From the NCBI RefSeq assembly GCF_022369475.1, contig NZ_CP059600.1, forward strand, positions 1,426,001 through 1,490,000: 64,000 nucleotides of DNA, read 5' to 3'. Position 1 is the first letter of the stretch. The number at the start of each line of letters is the position of its first letter. Of the stretch, positions 40,166 through 51,037 are shown one piece after another. The notes beneath the pieces are model-generated. The model searched no databases. It saw nothing but the letters and a program-made list of their open reading frames with translations, and was not told the DNA's origin. This DNA comes from Campylobacter sp. RM12651. Its GTDB lineage: Bacteria; Campylobacterota; Campylobacteria; Campylobacterales; Campylobacteraceae. Position numbers and translations under genes: made by a program.

Positions 40166-41095
40166 TTAAATTTTATTTTGACTTTCATAATTTAAATTAG
40201 TATTTGCAAATTCCAATTTGCTTAAGATATATTTAGCAAAATCTTCACTATCATTTGGACATTTACACACATTATAATCACCTTTATACTGATGTCTATA
40301 TTCAATATCTAATTCTAAAATAGTTTCAGAACAATCAATACAAAATGATAATGGATATATTAAAACACTTTTATTGCCTAATTTATCTAATTCATCACTA
40401 AGTGCAGGTTCTAACCATTTTACAGGTCCTAATTTTGACTGATAAGCTAATTTAATTTCTTTAAAATCGTTTTGTAATTTATCCTTTAATATAGCAAAAT
40501 GTTCTTTTATATGCTCTTCGTAAATATCACCCTTTTCTATAGTTTTTATCGGTAAAGAATGTGCTGATATTATCAAACAATCAATATTTTTATATTTTTG
40601 TATCTCATTTAAAATAATATTATTATAAAGCTCATCTTGGTAAAAATAAGGTATTTCTTTTATATTGATTTTTTTATCAAAATTTTTATAAAAATCTTGT
40701 AAAGATGATGTAGTAGTGGTTATAGAATGATGTGGATATAAAGGAAATAGTATTATTTCATCATTATCTTTAAAATCATATTTAGCTAAGACTTCTTTAG
40801 CAAAAGGCGGAACATAAGTTGATATAAAATCAAAATGAAAATCTTTTTGCAAAGAATTTAATTTATCACAAAGAGATTTTTGGATTTTAGTTAAAGGACT
40901 TTTACCACCTATTTTATTATAATTTTCTTTCATAGATTTAATACGAAATTTTCTTATCATAAACGCTACAAGACTTCTTAAAAAATCTGATTTTATTCCC
41001 AAAATATTTGGGTCATTAAACATATTTTTTAAAAATACTTCACATTCATCAATTTGATTTACACCACCCATATTGAGTAAAAAAACATATTTCAT
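40166..41095 (-). CDS. hemH: Ferrochelatase
   Basis: 309 residues. Inserts ferrous iron into protoporphyrin IX, the last step of haem synthesis. Motifs: YVFLLNMGGV at the start, YNKIGGKSPL, LFPLYPHHS, IISAHSLP with the catalytic His, YQSKLGPVKWLEP, and the Glu-rich site SFCIDCSETILELDIEY. A TTG (41101) gives two extra residues, but TTTTAGG spaces better to the ATG at 41095. Haem for the many c-type cytochromes of this region depends on it. Follows accA by 42 nt. Confidence 0.94.
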   Translation of the reverse strand: MKYVFLLNMGGVNQIDECEVFLKNMFNDPNILGIKSDFLRSLVAFMIRKFRIKSMKENYNKIGGKSPLTKIQKSLCDKLNSLQKDFHFDFISTYVPPFAKEVLAKYDFKDNDEIILFPLYPHHSITTTTSSLQDFYKNFDKKINIKEIPYFYQDELYNNIILNEIQKYKNIDCLIISAHSLPIKTIEKGDIYEEHIKEHFAILKDKLQNDFKEIKLAYQSKLGPVKWLEPALSDELDKLGNKSVLIYPLSFCIDCSETILELDIEYRHQYKGDYNVCKCPNDSEDFAKYILSKLEFANTNLNYESQNKI

Positions 41096-41137
41096 ATACA
41101 AACCTAAAATTATCCAAGTAAGATACTTGGATAAATA

Positions 41138-42073
41138 TTATTTGTCTTCATTAAAAGAACCCAATTTGAGAATTTTTTGCATTCTTTTTGCAACCAATTC
41201 ATCAAGATTTAATGGTTTTAGTTCTTCTATTTTTTCTAAAACATAATTTTGTATATTATTTGCAGTAATCTCTTTGTTTCTATGAGCAATGCCTTCTTCT
41301 ATAATATCATCTATTAATCCTTGCTCATATAAATCATCAGCACTTATTTTCATAGCCTTTGTTGCAGCTTCACTTTTACTTGGGTCATTCCATAATATAG
41401 CAGCACAACCTTCAGGAGATATTACAGAAAACACTGAATTTTTAAGCATAGCTAATTTATCAGCTACACCTAAAGCTAAAGCTCCGCCACTTCCGCCTTC
41501 TCCAATTACTATAGAAATAATTATTGTTTTTAAAGCGCTTAATTCATATAAATTTGTAGCAATTGCCTCACTTTGACCACGCTCTTCAGCTCCTACTCCA
41601 GGATAAGCACCTGGAGTATCTACTAAAAATACAATAGGTATTTTAAATTTTTCAGCCATTTTAGCAAATCTTAAAACCTTACGATAACCCTCTGGATGTG
41701 GCATACCGAAATTTCTATGTAATTTATATTTTGTTCCACGACCTTTTTGTTCGCCTATTAACATTACTTTTTGCTCGCCAATATAACCAGCAAAACAAAC
41801 TATAGCAGGGTCATCTCTAAATGCCCTATCTCCATGTAATTCATGGGCATTTTTTAAAATTATTCTCACATAATCAAGAGAATATGGTCTATCAGGATGT
41901 CTTGCTAGCTGTAGCTTTTGAAAATCACTTAAGTTTTTATAGGTTTTTGTTAATTCTTTTTCTAAATTCTTTTTTAAAATCTTAACTGCTTCTATATCGC
42001 CTTTAATATTAGCATTAATAATATCTTCATCTAATTGTTGAATATTTTTCTCAAAATCTAAATAAGCTGCCAT
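41138..42073 (-). CDS. accA: Acetyl-CoA carboxylase carboxyltransferase subunit alpha
   Basis: 311 residues. The family pattern is complete: [89 protein letters not shown], and [13 protein letters not shown]. With AccD it moves the carboxyl group from biotin to acetyl-CoA, giving malonyl-CoA. Sits 5 nt after fabF in a fatty acid operon. Confidence 0.97.
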   Translation of the reverse strand: MAAYLDFEKNIQQLDEDIINANIKGDIEAVKILKKNLEKELTKTYKNLSDFQKLQLARHPDRPYSLDYVRIILKNAHELHGDRAFRDDPAIVCFAGYIGEQKVMLIGEQKGRGTKYKLHRNFGMPHPEGYRKVLRFAKMAEKFKIPIVFLVDTPGAYPGVGAEERGQSEAIATNLYELSALKTIIISIVIGEGGSGGALALGVADKLAMLKNSVFSVISPEGCAAILWNDPSKSEAATKAMKISADDLYEQGLIDDIIEEGIAHRNKEITANNIQNYVLEKIEELKPLNLDELVAKRMQKILKLGSFNEDK

Positions 42074-42078
42074 CTTAA

Positions 42079-43332
42079 TTAATCCAATTTTCTAAAAATC
42101 ACTGAAGCATTCGTTCCACCAAAACCAAACGAATTACTCATAGCTGTTTTAATTGTATGCTTTCTAGCCACATTAGGCACATAATCTAAATCACAATCAG
42201 GGTCAGGGTTTTTATAATTTATTGTAGGTGGAACTATACTATCTCTCATAGCCATTAGACAAATTACTGCTTCAATAGCACCAGCAGCACCTAAACAATG
42301 TCCTGTTTGACCTTTTGTAGAACTTACTAAAGGCATATCATCTTTAAACAATTCTTTCATTGCTGCTGTTTCATTTTTATCATTAGCTGGAGTTGATGTT
42401 CCGTGTGCATTAATATAATCAATTTTAATTTTATTAGCAGAGCAATCAAATCCCTTTGCCATACATAAAGCTTTTTTCATAGCTCTTAATGGGCCATCTA
42501 AAGCTGGAGAAGTTATATGATTTGCATCTGCACTTTCACCAAACCCTATAACTTCAGCATATATTCTAGCACCTCTTTTTTTAGCATCTTCATAATCTTC
42601 TAAAACAAGAGCAGCTGCACCTTCTCCCATAACAAAGCCATCTCTACTAGCATCAAATGGACTACTAGCTGTTTCTGGAGTATCATTTTTAGTAGATAAA
42701 GCTTTCATTGAAGCAAATCCACCTATACCTACTGCACAAATAGCTGATTCAGCTCCAATTACTAACATTTTATTTGCTTGATTACAAACTATTGTTTTAT
42801 AAGCTTCGCCAATTGCATGAGTTCCTGCTGCACAAGCAGTTACACAAGATAAATTTGGACCTTTCAATTTATAATCAATTGAAGCCATTCCCCCTAGCAT
42901 ATTAACTAGAGCTGAAGGTATGAAAAAAGGCGAAATCCTGCTTGCGCCCTTTTGCAAACATACATTAGAATTTTTCTCAATATTAGGTAAGCCACCAATT
43001 CCTGCTGCACTTACTACTCCAAATTCATCTAAATCAACTTCACTAATCACGCCATCAACCATTTTAAAATTAGCATCACTTATAGCTTCTTTTGCAGCGT
43101 GTAATCCAAGTTGAATAAATCTATCAGCTTTTTTAACATCTTTTGCATTTAATACTGTTAAAGGATCGAAATCCTTAACTTCTGCGGCAATTTTAACACT
43201 TAAATCACTGGTATCAAAAAGAGTAATTTCTCCAACACCGCTTTTTCCATCACAAATCGCCTTAAACGAACTTTCTTTATCAAGCCCAAGGGCATTTATC
43301 ATTCCAATGCCAGTTACTACTACTCTTCTCAA
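42079..43332 (-). CDS. fabF: Beta-ketoacyl-ACP synthase II
   Basis: 417 residues. Catalytic triad is visible: Cys in [14 protein letters not shown], His in [16 protein letters not shown], His in [13 protein letters not shown]. Start [15 protein letters not shown] and end [12 protein letters not shown] are diagnostic. Elongates acyl-ACP in fatty acid synthesis. Follows acpP by 9 nt. Confidence 0.97.
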   Translation of the reverse strand: MRRVVVTGIGMINALGLDKESSFKAICDGKSGVGEITLFDTSDLSVKIAAEVKDFDPLTVLNAKDVKKADRFIQLGLHAAKEAISDANFKMVDGVISEVDLDEFGVVSAAGIGGLPNIEKNSNVCLQKGASRISPFFIPSALVNMLGGMASIDYKLKGPNLSCVTACAAGTHAIGEAYKTIVCNQANKMLVIGAESAICAVGIGGFASMKALSTKNDTPETASSPFDASRDGFVMGEGAAALVLEDYEDAKKRGARIYAEVIGFGESADANHITSPALDGPLRAMKKALCMAKGFDCSANKIKIDYINAHGTSTPANDKNETAAMKELFKDDMPLVSSTKGQTGHCLGAAGAIEAVICLMAMRDSIVPPTINYKNPDPDCDLDYVPNVARKHTIKTAMSNSFGFGGTNASVIFRKLD

Positions 43333-43341
43333 TTTAAATCC

Positions 43342-43575
43342 TTATTGTTTTTTTGCTTCTATGTATTTTACTATATCATTAACTGTTGCGATTTTTTGAC
43401 CATCTTCATCAGGAATAGAAATATCAAATTTTTCTTCTAAAGCCATAATTAATTCAACTACATCAAGTGAATCTGCACCTAAATCTTCAATAATTTTAGC
43501 ATCAGGTGTAATACTAGCTTCATCAGCTCCTAATTCTTCTACAATAACTTTTTTAACATCTTCAAAAATAGACAT
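43342..43575 (-). CDS. acpP: Acyl carrier protein
   Basis: 77 residues, acidic. The phosphopantetheine site [11 protein letters not shown] has Ser36. Carries growing acyl chains for FabF and FabG. RBS AGGAG lies before the ATG. Confidence 0.98.
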   Translation of the reverse strand: MSIFEDVKKVIVEELGADEASITPDAKIIEDLGADSLDVVELIMALEEKFDISIPDEDGQKIATVNDIVKYIEAKKQ

Positions 43576-43630
43576 TTTTTTCTCCTAAAATAAAATTAAA
43601 CTCGTATTCTTACAAAAAAGTGTAAATAAA

Positions 43631-44374
43631 TTACACATACATTCCGCCATTAACTTTTAAAATCTCACCTGTAATATAACTAGAATAATCACTTAACAAA
43701 AACGCAACTGCATTTGCAACTTCGCTAGGTTTACCAAATCTAGCAAGTGGAATTGCTTTATAATAAGTTTGTTTAATTTCATCACTTAATACATCTGTCA
43801 TATCACTTTCTATAAATCCTGGAGTAATTGCGTTATAACGAACTTCTCTACTAGCTGCTTCTTTAGCAAAAGACTTAGTCATAGCAATAACTCCACCTTT
43901 ACTAGCAGAATAATTTACTTGACCTGCATTTCCCATCTCACCAACAACTGAACTAATATTTACAACACTACCAAAACGCTTTTTACTCATTACTTTAAAT
44001 GCTTCTTTACAACCTATAAAAGTTGAATTTAAATTAGCCTTTATAACATCATCAAAATCAGCTTCGCTCATTCTTAAAACTAATTTGTCTTTTGTAATTC
44101 CTGCATTATTTACTAAATAACTTAATTCTCCATCGCAATCAATTATTGTTTTAATAGCATTTGTAAAATCACTTTCACAACTTGCATCAAAACAAATAAT
44201 TGCTGCTTTACCACCATTTTTTTCAATTTCTTGTTTTAAATTCTCTGCAAGTTCAGGTTTTGAACGATAATTAATCCATACTTTTAGACCAAATCCTGCT
44301 AAAACTCTAGCTATTTCAGCACCAATGCCTTTAGATGCACCTGTAATTAATACATTTTTTCCACTAAATTTCAT
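43631..44374 (-). CDS. fabG: 3-oxoacyl-ACP reductase
   Basis: 247 residues, short-chain dehydrogenase. NADPH-binding VLITGASKGIGAEIA, NNAGITKDKLVLRM, the catalytic Ser (NISSVVGEMGNAGQ) and YSASKGG (Tyr and Lys), plus the end ITGEILKVNGGMYV. First of the fabG-acpP-fabF-accA run; 55 nt separate it from acpP. Confidence 0.96.
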   Translation of the reverse strand: MKFSGKNVLITGASKGIGAEIARVLAGFGLKVWINYRSKPELAENLKQEIEKNGGKAAIICFDASCESDFTNAIKTIIDCDGELSYLVNNAGITKDKLVLRMSEADFDDVIKANLNSTFIGCKEAFKVMSKKRFGSVVNISSVVGEMGNAGQVNYSASKGGVIAMTKSFAKEAASREVRYNAITPGFIESDMTDVLSDEIKQTYYKAIPLARFGKPSEVANAVAFLLSDYSSYITGEILKVNGGMYV

Positions 44375-44382
44375 ATTTTCTC

Positions 44383-45633
44383 CTAGTCTTTAATGATAAT
44401 ATCCGAGTGATTTTTTTCTAAAAAATTATCTTCATAATCTTTTAAATCTTTTTTAAAATCTTTTGATTTTCTCATAACAAAAGCATAATACAATATTAAA
44501 GAAAACAAAATTATCCCCGCACATATTTCATAAATCCTAGAATGCCCGTAACTAGGCTCAATCAAACCTAACAAATAAGGACTAATACCCATTCCAACAT
44601 CTAAAGCTATAAAAAATGTTGAATTTGCTAAGCCCATTTTCTCTTTAGGAGATAATTTTATAGCAAGTGATTGAAGACTTGAAGTGGCATTTCCATATCC
44701 TAAAGCACAAAAAATAGCCGATAAATACATCATTAAAGAATTGTTTGTATAAGCTAAAATTATTAAACTTGCTACATAAAACAAAATAGAAGGAACTATT
44801 ACATAATCTGCACCTATTTTATCAAATACTTTACCTGAAATTGGTCTTGAAAACACACTAATACAAGCATAAAATACAAAAAATAATGAACCTGCTTCAA
44901 TTAAATTAAGCTCTTTTGAATAAGAACTTATAAAAGCAATAATTGCTCCATAAACAAAACCCATACAAAATACAACATAAGCAACACCCAAAACCGATTT
45001 TTCAATATAATTAAAAATTGAAAAAGATTTTTTAACATGATTTATCTTATGTTTTCTAAATCTTTTAACTTTTATTACTACACTTGAAATTAATGCTATT
45101 AATATACTAATTAAAGAAATTATAAAACATAAATTAAAATTATTTTTACCCACTAAATATACTGCTAAAAATGGTCCAATAGCAGAACTTAATACAACAC
45201 TAACCGCATAATATCCTATACCAATTCCTCTTTTATTGCTAGGCACTAGTCTAGCTACTGCAGCACCACAAGCACAAGAGCATGCACCATAGCACATACC
45301 AGCAAGCAATCTTGATAATATTAATTCAAAATTAGTTGATAAAAACAAGTAATATAAATTAGGTATAAAATACAAAACTAAACTAATAATCATAACTTTT
45401 TTTATGTTTATATTATCAATAATTGAGCCAAAATAAAGTCTTGATAATAGTGCTCCAATTACAAAAATACCATTAGCAAGACCTGCTATTGCTGTGCTAG
45501 ATTGTAATATAGTTTTTGCAAAATCTGTAGAAGCAATCGTAGTGATAAAAAACACTAAACAAATAACAAAATTAATAATAAAAACACAAATAAAATTCTT
45601 ATTCCAAATATTATACTTTTTGGATAATCCCAT
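44383..45633 (-). CDS. Major facilitator superfamily transporter
   Basis: 416 residues with 12 predicted helices. SRLYFGSIIDNINIKKVM resembles the MFS loop 2-3 motif, and ISGKVFDKIGADYVI the equivalent loop of the second half. The Cys-rich GMCYGACSCACGAAVARL in helix 4 is unusual. Probably a drug or metabolite exporter under the adjacent MarR-type gene (9 nt gap). It ends 8 nt before fabG, so read-through into the fatty acid genes is likely. Confidence 0.85.
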   Translation of the reverse strand: MGLSKKYNIWNKNFICVFIINFVICLVFFITTIASTDFAKTILQSSTAIAGLANGIFVIGALLSRLYFGSIIDNINIKKVMIISLVLYFIPNLYYLFLSTNFELILSRLLAGMCYGACSCACGAAVARLVPSNKRGIGIGYYAVSVVLSSAIGPFLAVYLVGKNNFNLCFIISLISILIALISSVVIKVKRFRKHKINHVKKSFSIFNYIEKSVLGVAYVVFCMGFVYGAIIAFISSYSKELNLIEAGSLFFVFYACISVFSRPISGKVFDKIGADYVIVPSILFYVASLIILAYTNNSLMMYLSAIFCALGYGNATSSLQSLAIKLSPKEKMGLANSTFFIALDVGMGISPYLLGLIEPSYGHSRIYEICAGIILFSLILYYAFVMRKSKDFKKDLKDYEDNFLEKNHSDIIIKD

Positions 45634-45642
45634 AAAAACTCC

Positions 45643-46041
45643 TTATAATTTTTTATTGATTTTATCAAGCATATTAATGAATAATCCAAATTCAGCATAG
45701 TCTAAATCATCACAAATTTGCTTTTCGTAATTAGAAATTAAAATATTTGCATCAAAAAACAATTCCTTGCCTTTTAAACTAAGTGAAATGATTTTTTCTC
45801 TTTTATCATTTGAGCTTGAAATTTCTAAATAATTTGCTTTTTCTAGTTTCTTACAAATCCTAGACGCAATAGCCTTATCCATCTGATAAAACTCACAAAT
45901 CTCACTTAAACTAGCACTTTTTGTTGAGCTAAGATAATAAAACACTCTCCAATCAGTCGCATTAATATTAAATGGCTTTAAAATTTCATTTACTTTACTG
46001 ATTATTTTTCTATTTGCATAGGTAATTTTTTTAAAAAACAT
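45643..46041 (-). CDS. MarR-family transcription regulator
   Basis: 132 residues. Winged-helix pattern: TDWRVFYYLSS, SLSEICEFYQMDKAIASRICKKLEKANYLEI, then SSNDKREKIISLSLKGKELF (the wing, D-x-R). The track start at 46068 is a TTG, but AGGA lies 6 nt before the ATG at 46041. Expected to repress itself and the following MFS gene and to release DNA on binding a small ligand. Confidence 0.88.
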   Translation of the reverse strand: MFFKKITYANRKIISKVNEILKPFNINATDWRVFYYLSSTKSASLSEICEFYQMDKAIASRICKKLEKANYLEISSSNDKREKIISLSLKGKELFFDANILISNYEKQICDDLDYAEFGLFINMLDKINKKL

Positions 46042-46052
46042 GTTATTCCTAA

Positions 46053-46071
46053 TAGTTGATAAAGTCAATTA
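46053..46071 (-). promoter_or_regulatory. Candidate MarR operator
   Basis: TAATTGACTTTATCAACTA holds the inverted repeat TTGA-N5-TCAA 12 nt before the marR start codon, the right place and size for autorepression. Confidence 0.5.
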
Positions 46072-46152
46072 AATTAGATTTTATAATTAAATTTGTAAAT
46101 TGTCAATAAATTAGCTTTATTTTGCTAAGCTTAAAATAAAAAAAGGATACAA

Positions 46153-46821
46153 ATGATTATATTTTTTGATTTAGATGGAACTTTAATCGATTCTACCCAG
46201 CCAATAATTACTAGTCTTAGAAAAGCCTTAGAAAGTTATAATTTTAATTTAAGTGATGAATATATAAAAACATTAATTGGAATGTCTACTGAAGGAATGT
46301 TTGAAACAATAGGAGTGCCAAAAGAGCAAGTTGCTGATATAGTTAAATTATATAGACAAAATTATAAAATATATTATAAAGACGGAACTAGTCTTTTAAA
46401 TGGGGCAAAAGAAGCAGTAAAACTTGCTAGTAAAAATGCTAAAGTAGGATTAGTAACTACAAAATCTGTTTATTTTGCTAAAGAAATTTTAAAAGATTTT
46501 GACATTTTAGATGATTTTAGCGTAGTTGTGGGTGGTGATGAAGTAAAATACTGCAAACCAAATCCAGAACCAATTTATAAAGCACTAAGTCGTTTAAAAG
46601 GCTCTGAAATGCTTGAAATTAACGAACTTAAAAAAGAATTTGACTTTAGTAAAATTTATATGATAGGAGATACTTTAAACGATACAGAAGCTGCTAAAGC
46701 TGCTGGAGTGAATGCTTATGTAACTTTATTTGAATACACAGATATAAATACTCTCAAGCAAAGTTGCGATAAAATATTTACAACCCCACTTGAATGCGTT
46801 CAAGATATTTTAAAAAAATAA
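46153..46821 (+). CDS. gph: HAD-family phosphatase, phosphoglycolate phosphatase-like
   Basis: 222 residues. Motif I FFDLDGTLIDST, motif II VTTKS, Lys in CKPNPEPI, motif IV MIGDTLNDTEAAKAAG. The alpha-helical cap lies between motifs I and II as in Gph and pyrophosphatase-like members. Likely clears 2-phosphoglycolate, though the substrate is not proven by sequence. Divergent from marR, AAAGGA before the ATG. Confidence 0.82.
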   Translation: MIIFFDLDGTLIDSTQPIITSLRKALESYNFNLSDEYIKTLIGMSTEGMFETIGVPKEQVADIVKLYRQNYKIYYKDGTSLLNGAKEAVKLASKNAKVGLVTTKSVYFAKEILKDFDILDDFSVVVGGDEVKYCKPNPEPIYKALSRLKGSEMLEINELKKEFDFSKIYMIGDTLNDTEAAKAAGVNAYVTLFEYTDINTLKQSCDKIFTTPLECVQDILKK

Positions 46822-46827
46822 ATATTA

Positions 46828-46866
46828 TAAAGTAAAACTAATTTAATAAAAAATTAGTTTTACTTA
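46828..46866 (+). terminator. Terminator of the gph-like gene
   Basis: AAGTAAAACTAATTT and AAATTAGTTTTACTT form a 15-bp stem around a short loop, about 10 nt past the stop. Confidence 0.85.
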
Positions 46867-47197
46867 TATCAATAAATTAGAATGGAATTTAAAAAACTAA
46901 TAAATATATTTATTTTAATTTTAACTATATAAAATATTTATTATTACCACTTAATTAAACCTATTTTTCAATAGGGACTATTATATCTGTATAATATATA
47001 ATATTTTGATATTTATAATATATTTTAGTGCAATTAAGTATCCATACATACATTAAAAATACTATAAAAATTACTGCTATAATTAATTAAGATAATAATT
47101 ACTAATTAAATTAATTGATATTAAAATAAATTATTATACTCCTTGTCTATAAAACACACAATCTATTTAATACTTTTAATTAAAAAACATATAGAAA
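46867..47197. other. AT-rich spacer
   Basis: About 330 bp between two converging genes; no frame, RNA or clear repeat seen. Confidence 0.55.
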
Positions 47198-47599
47198 TTA
47201 TTGTCTTTTAAAAATTGCTTTAAAATTTTTATCACTTAATTGATAAGAATCAAGTAATTCAAGAGATTTTACCATATGCAATGTGCCTTTTTTATATTTT
47301 TGAAAATGTTCGGAATTAATATGTTTATTATAAGATTCTTGGTCTTTATAAATTTCTAAAATATTAATTATATTATTATTTTTTACAAGCATCATTGGAT
47401 AAATAGATATTACACCCTTTTCTTTTTCAATTGAAGCTTCAGCAACTTCTTTTGCAATAACAAGGTATTCATCAAGATACTCTGGATAAACTTCAACAAC
47501 AGAAATTCTAACCAACATTTTATTATTAATATTATCATCAGCATAAATATTAGAAGATAATCCAAATAGCGATAAAATTAAAGCTAATATTTTTTTCAT
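47198..47599 (-). CDS. Exported antibiotic-biosynthesis-monooxygenase (ABM) domain protein
   Basis: 133 residues. A signal peptide (KKILALILSLFGLSSNIYADD) precedes an ABM fold: MLVRISVVEVYPEYLDEYL, AKEVAEASIEKEKGVISIYP, ILEIYKDQESYNKHINSEHFQKYKK. The H-x-x-S-x-H-F block is typical of YgiN/quinol-monooxygenase relatives. Such proteins oxidise quinols without a cofactor; a periplasmic one is unusual. RBS AAGG before the ATG. A G9 run lies about 105 nt upstream on its strand. Confidence 0.8.
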   Translation of the reverse strand: MKKILALILSLFGLSSNIYADDNINNKMLVRISVVEVYPEYLDEYLVIAKEVAEASIEKEKGVISIYPMMLVKNNNIINILEIYKDQESYNKHINSEHFQKYKKGTLHMVKSLELLDSYQLSDKNFKAIFKRQ

Positions 47600-47863
47600 T
47601 TTTCAACCTTTCAATTTTTTAAACCAAACAATATACTATAAATACATAAACTATTCCCCCACCATAAACCACTAATCCATTAAATACTAAAAACACCCAT
47701 TAACCCCCCCCCAACCACTCTAAACAACATAAACAATACTTTAAATTAAAAACTAAAAAGCAATTAAAATCTCATTCTAAAACAACCTTCACTAACTACT
47801 AAAAACAATTAAAAACACACACCATAATAAAACAATCTCAAACATAATCACTAAACATAAAAA
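47584..47863 (-). other. Stretch with a single G on the plus strand, including a C9 run
   Basis: Only one G (47760) occurs in 280 nt of plus strand, against more than 60 C. Read on the minus strand it is nearly C-free and G/T/A only, with a run of nine G (47712-47704). It lies between tRNA-Ile and the ABM gene, in the direction of both. No frame is open. Confidence 0.85.
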
Positions 47864-48281
47864 GCTATTTTTATTAAAAGAATTTAAAACTTATAAATAC
47901 TTTATAAAAACATTAATTATATTAACTCTTAAAAATACAACTAATATTTTATTTAATAGTAAAAACATAATTATCACTTATAATTTAAATTACTTATTAC
48001 TATAAGAGTTATTTTAAAAAGATAATATATATGCTATCAAATATCACACCACTTTAATAAGTATTATAATTTATATAAAAATAGCTTTAAACATAACTAC
48101 AAGCTAAATAAGTAAAAATAAGTATTTTTAAATAAATTCAAATATCATTAAAAATATAAATATTATTTATAAGTTTTAATCTAAAATAAATACACAAGTA
48201 AAACCTAAAATAATACTAAAAACTACATATATTAAAAAGATTTAAAAAAATAATTTAAAAGATAGATAAAAAGAATAAAAA
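47864..48281. other. AT-rich spacer downstream of tRNA-Ile
   Basis: About 420 bp where a normal operon would have the spacer and 23S gene. No 23S start, no tRNA-Ala and no frame are seen. A clear terminator for the 16S-tRNA unit is not visible either. Confidence 0.6.
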
Positions 48282-48358
48282 TGGTGGGCCTAACAAGACT
48301 TGAACTTGTGACCTCACCCTTATCAGGGGTGCACTCTAACCAGCTGAGCTATAGGCCC
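48282..48358 (-). tRNA. tRNA-Ile (anticodon GAU)
   Basis: 77 nt including an encoded CCA. The acceptor GGGCCTA pairs with TAGGCCC; the D-arm has AGCTCAGCTGGTTAGAG, the anticodon loop CTGATAA, the T-arm GTTCAAGTC. It follows 16S by 122 nt as the usual spacer tRNA. tRNA-Ala, the other common spacer tRNA, is absent. Confidence 0.97.
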
Positions 48359-48393
48359 TTAAGAAGTAGAATTATTGTTATCTTATTTCATTT

Positions 48394-48415
48394 CAACCTT
48401 TGATATCCAAACAAG
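48394..48415 (-). other. 3' arm of the 16S precursor processing stem
   Basis: 22 nt complementary to 50095-50116 with two G-U pairs, lying between the 16S 3' end and tRNA-Ile. The two arms enclose 16S and should form the RNase III cut site. Confidence 0.8.
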
Positions 48416-48480
48416 CTCTCAAGAGCTCTTGAAATATTTATTATTACTCTTTAGTGTGAGTTAAAGAGTATGTACTCTAG

Positions 48481-49989
<1,509 letters not shown>

Positions 49990-50094
49990 TTAAATGATTA
50001 TTTTTTAATCTATGAAAAATTAAAAAATAAATAAAATAATGAAGTGAATGATTTAAAACTTATATATAAGAAAGTTTTAAATGGCTCTTGATCA

Positions 50095-50116
50095 CTTGTT
50101 TAGATATCAAAGATTG
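50095..50116 (-). other. 5' arm of the 16S precursor processing stem
   Basis: Pairs with 48394-48415, about 105 nt upstream of mature 16S. Confidence 0.8.
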
Positions 50117-50198
50117 ACGTTGAAATAATTGATATATTTAAAATTAACAATAAAACTATTTAAAATAACGATTTGCTAGAAGCAAATAAAAAGCTTGA

Positions 50199-50204
50199 AT
50201 TATA
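50199..50204 (-). promoter_or_regulatory. Possible -10 of the 16S unit
   Basis: TATAAT on the minus strand about 210 nt before mature 16S and 85 nt before the processing arm, behind T-rich sequence. It is the best match in the 260-bp gap after the hydroxylase operon; no clear -35 box. Confidence 0.4.
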
Positions 50205-50251
50205 TGTTATTAAACTTAAAAAACACTTAAACATAAAAATATTTTTGGAAT

Positions 50252-51037
50252 TTAGGGATTAAAATTTTTTTTATGTGCTAATTTACCTTGATTTTTGATA
50301 AGTAAAACCTCACTTAAAATACTAAACGCAATTTCTCTTGGCTCCTGATTTGCAATGTCTAAACCTATTGGAGCATAAATTTTATTAAATAATTCGGTAC
50401 TAAAATTATCTTTAATCAGCTCATCTTTAATGAATTTATGTTTAGTTTTACTTCCAATAACACCAACATATTTTGCATTTTTATCTATTACATTTTTTAA
50501 GCATTTATAATCATCTAAATGAGATTTTGTAACAATAATTACATAAGTATTATCATCAATATCTAAAAAACTCAAATCTTCATAATTGCTGAAATATTCT
50601 TCATTTGCTAAACCTTGCAAATAATCTTGCCTATCATCAATTAAAATGGAATAAAAACCTAAATATTTTGATAAAAATAATATTTCTTTACCAATATGTC
50701 CTGCTCCACATATTATTAATTTTGCTTTTTGATTAATAATTTTTATATAACCACTTGCAAGCCCGCCGCACTGCATTTTTAAATCTCCATTCGGTGTTAA
50801 TTCGTGATTAAAAATTTTACTTTTATTATTTTCTAAACATTCTTTAGCTTCTTTTAAAACTTCAAATTCTAATTTACCACCACCTATACTTCCAATGCTT
50901 GTGCCATCGCTAAATAAAGCCATCATAGAACCTGCATTTCTAGGAGTGCTGCCACTTGATTTGGTAAGAGTTATTAATGCAATTTTTTCATTTTTCTCAC
51001 ATCTTTTATATATTTCTTTTATTATCAATTCATCCAT
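50252..51037 (-). CDS. XdhC/CoxI-family molybdenum hydroxylase maturation protein
   Basis: 261 residues. N-terminal ALITLTKSSGSTPRNAGSMMAL and GSIGGGKLEFEV with the conserved GGG region, middle CGGLASGY, C-terminal Rossmann domain LIICGAGHIGKEI and IGSKTKHKF, IGLDIANQEPREIA. XdhC proteins bind sulphurated molybdenum cofactor and hand it to xanthine dehydrogenase. The ATG at 51037 follows AGGAA; the frame extends to an unlikely TTG. Overlaps the preceding gene by 8 nt. Last gene of the operon. Confidence 0.92.
   Translation of the reverse strand: MDELIIKEIYKRCEKNEKIALITLTKSSGSTPRNAGSMMALFSDGTSIGSIGGGKLEFEVLKEAKECLENNKSKIFNHELTPNGDLKMQCGGLASGYIKIINQKAKLIICGAGHIGKEILFLSKYLGFYSILIDDRQDYLQGLANEEYFSNYEDLSFLDIDDNTYVIIVTKSHLDDYKCLKNVIDKNAKYVGVIGSKTKHKFIKDELIKDNFSTELFNKIYAPIGLDIANQEPREIAFSILSEVLLIKNQGKLAHKKNFNP

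Noticed and set aside
47600-48281. Remnant of 23S or tRNA-Ala after tRNA-Ile
   Set aside because: No conserved 23S start, no tRNA fold found on either strand.
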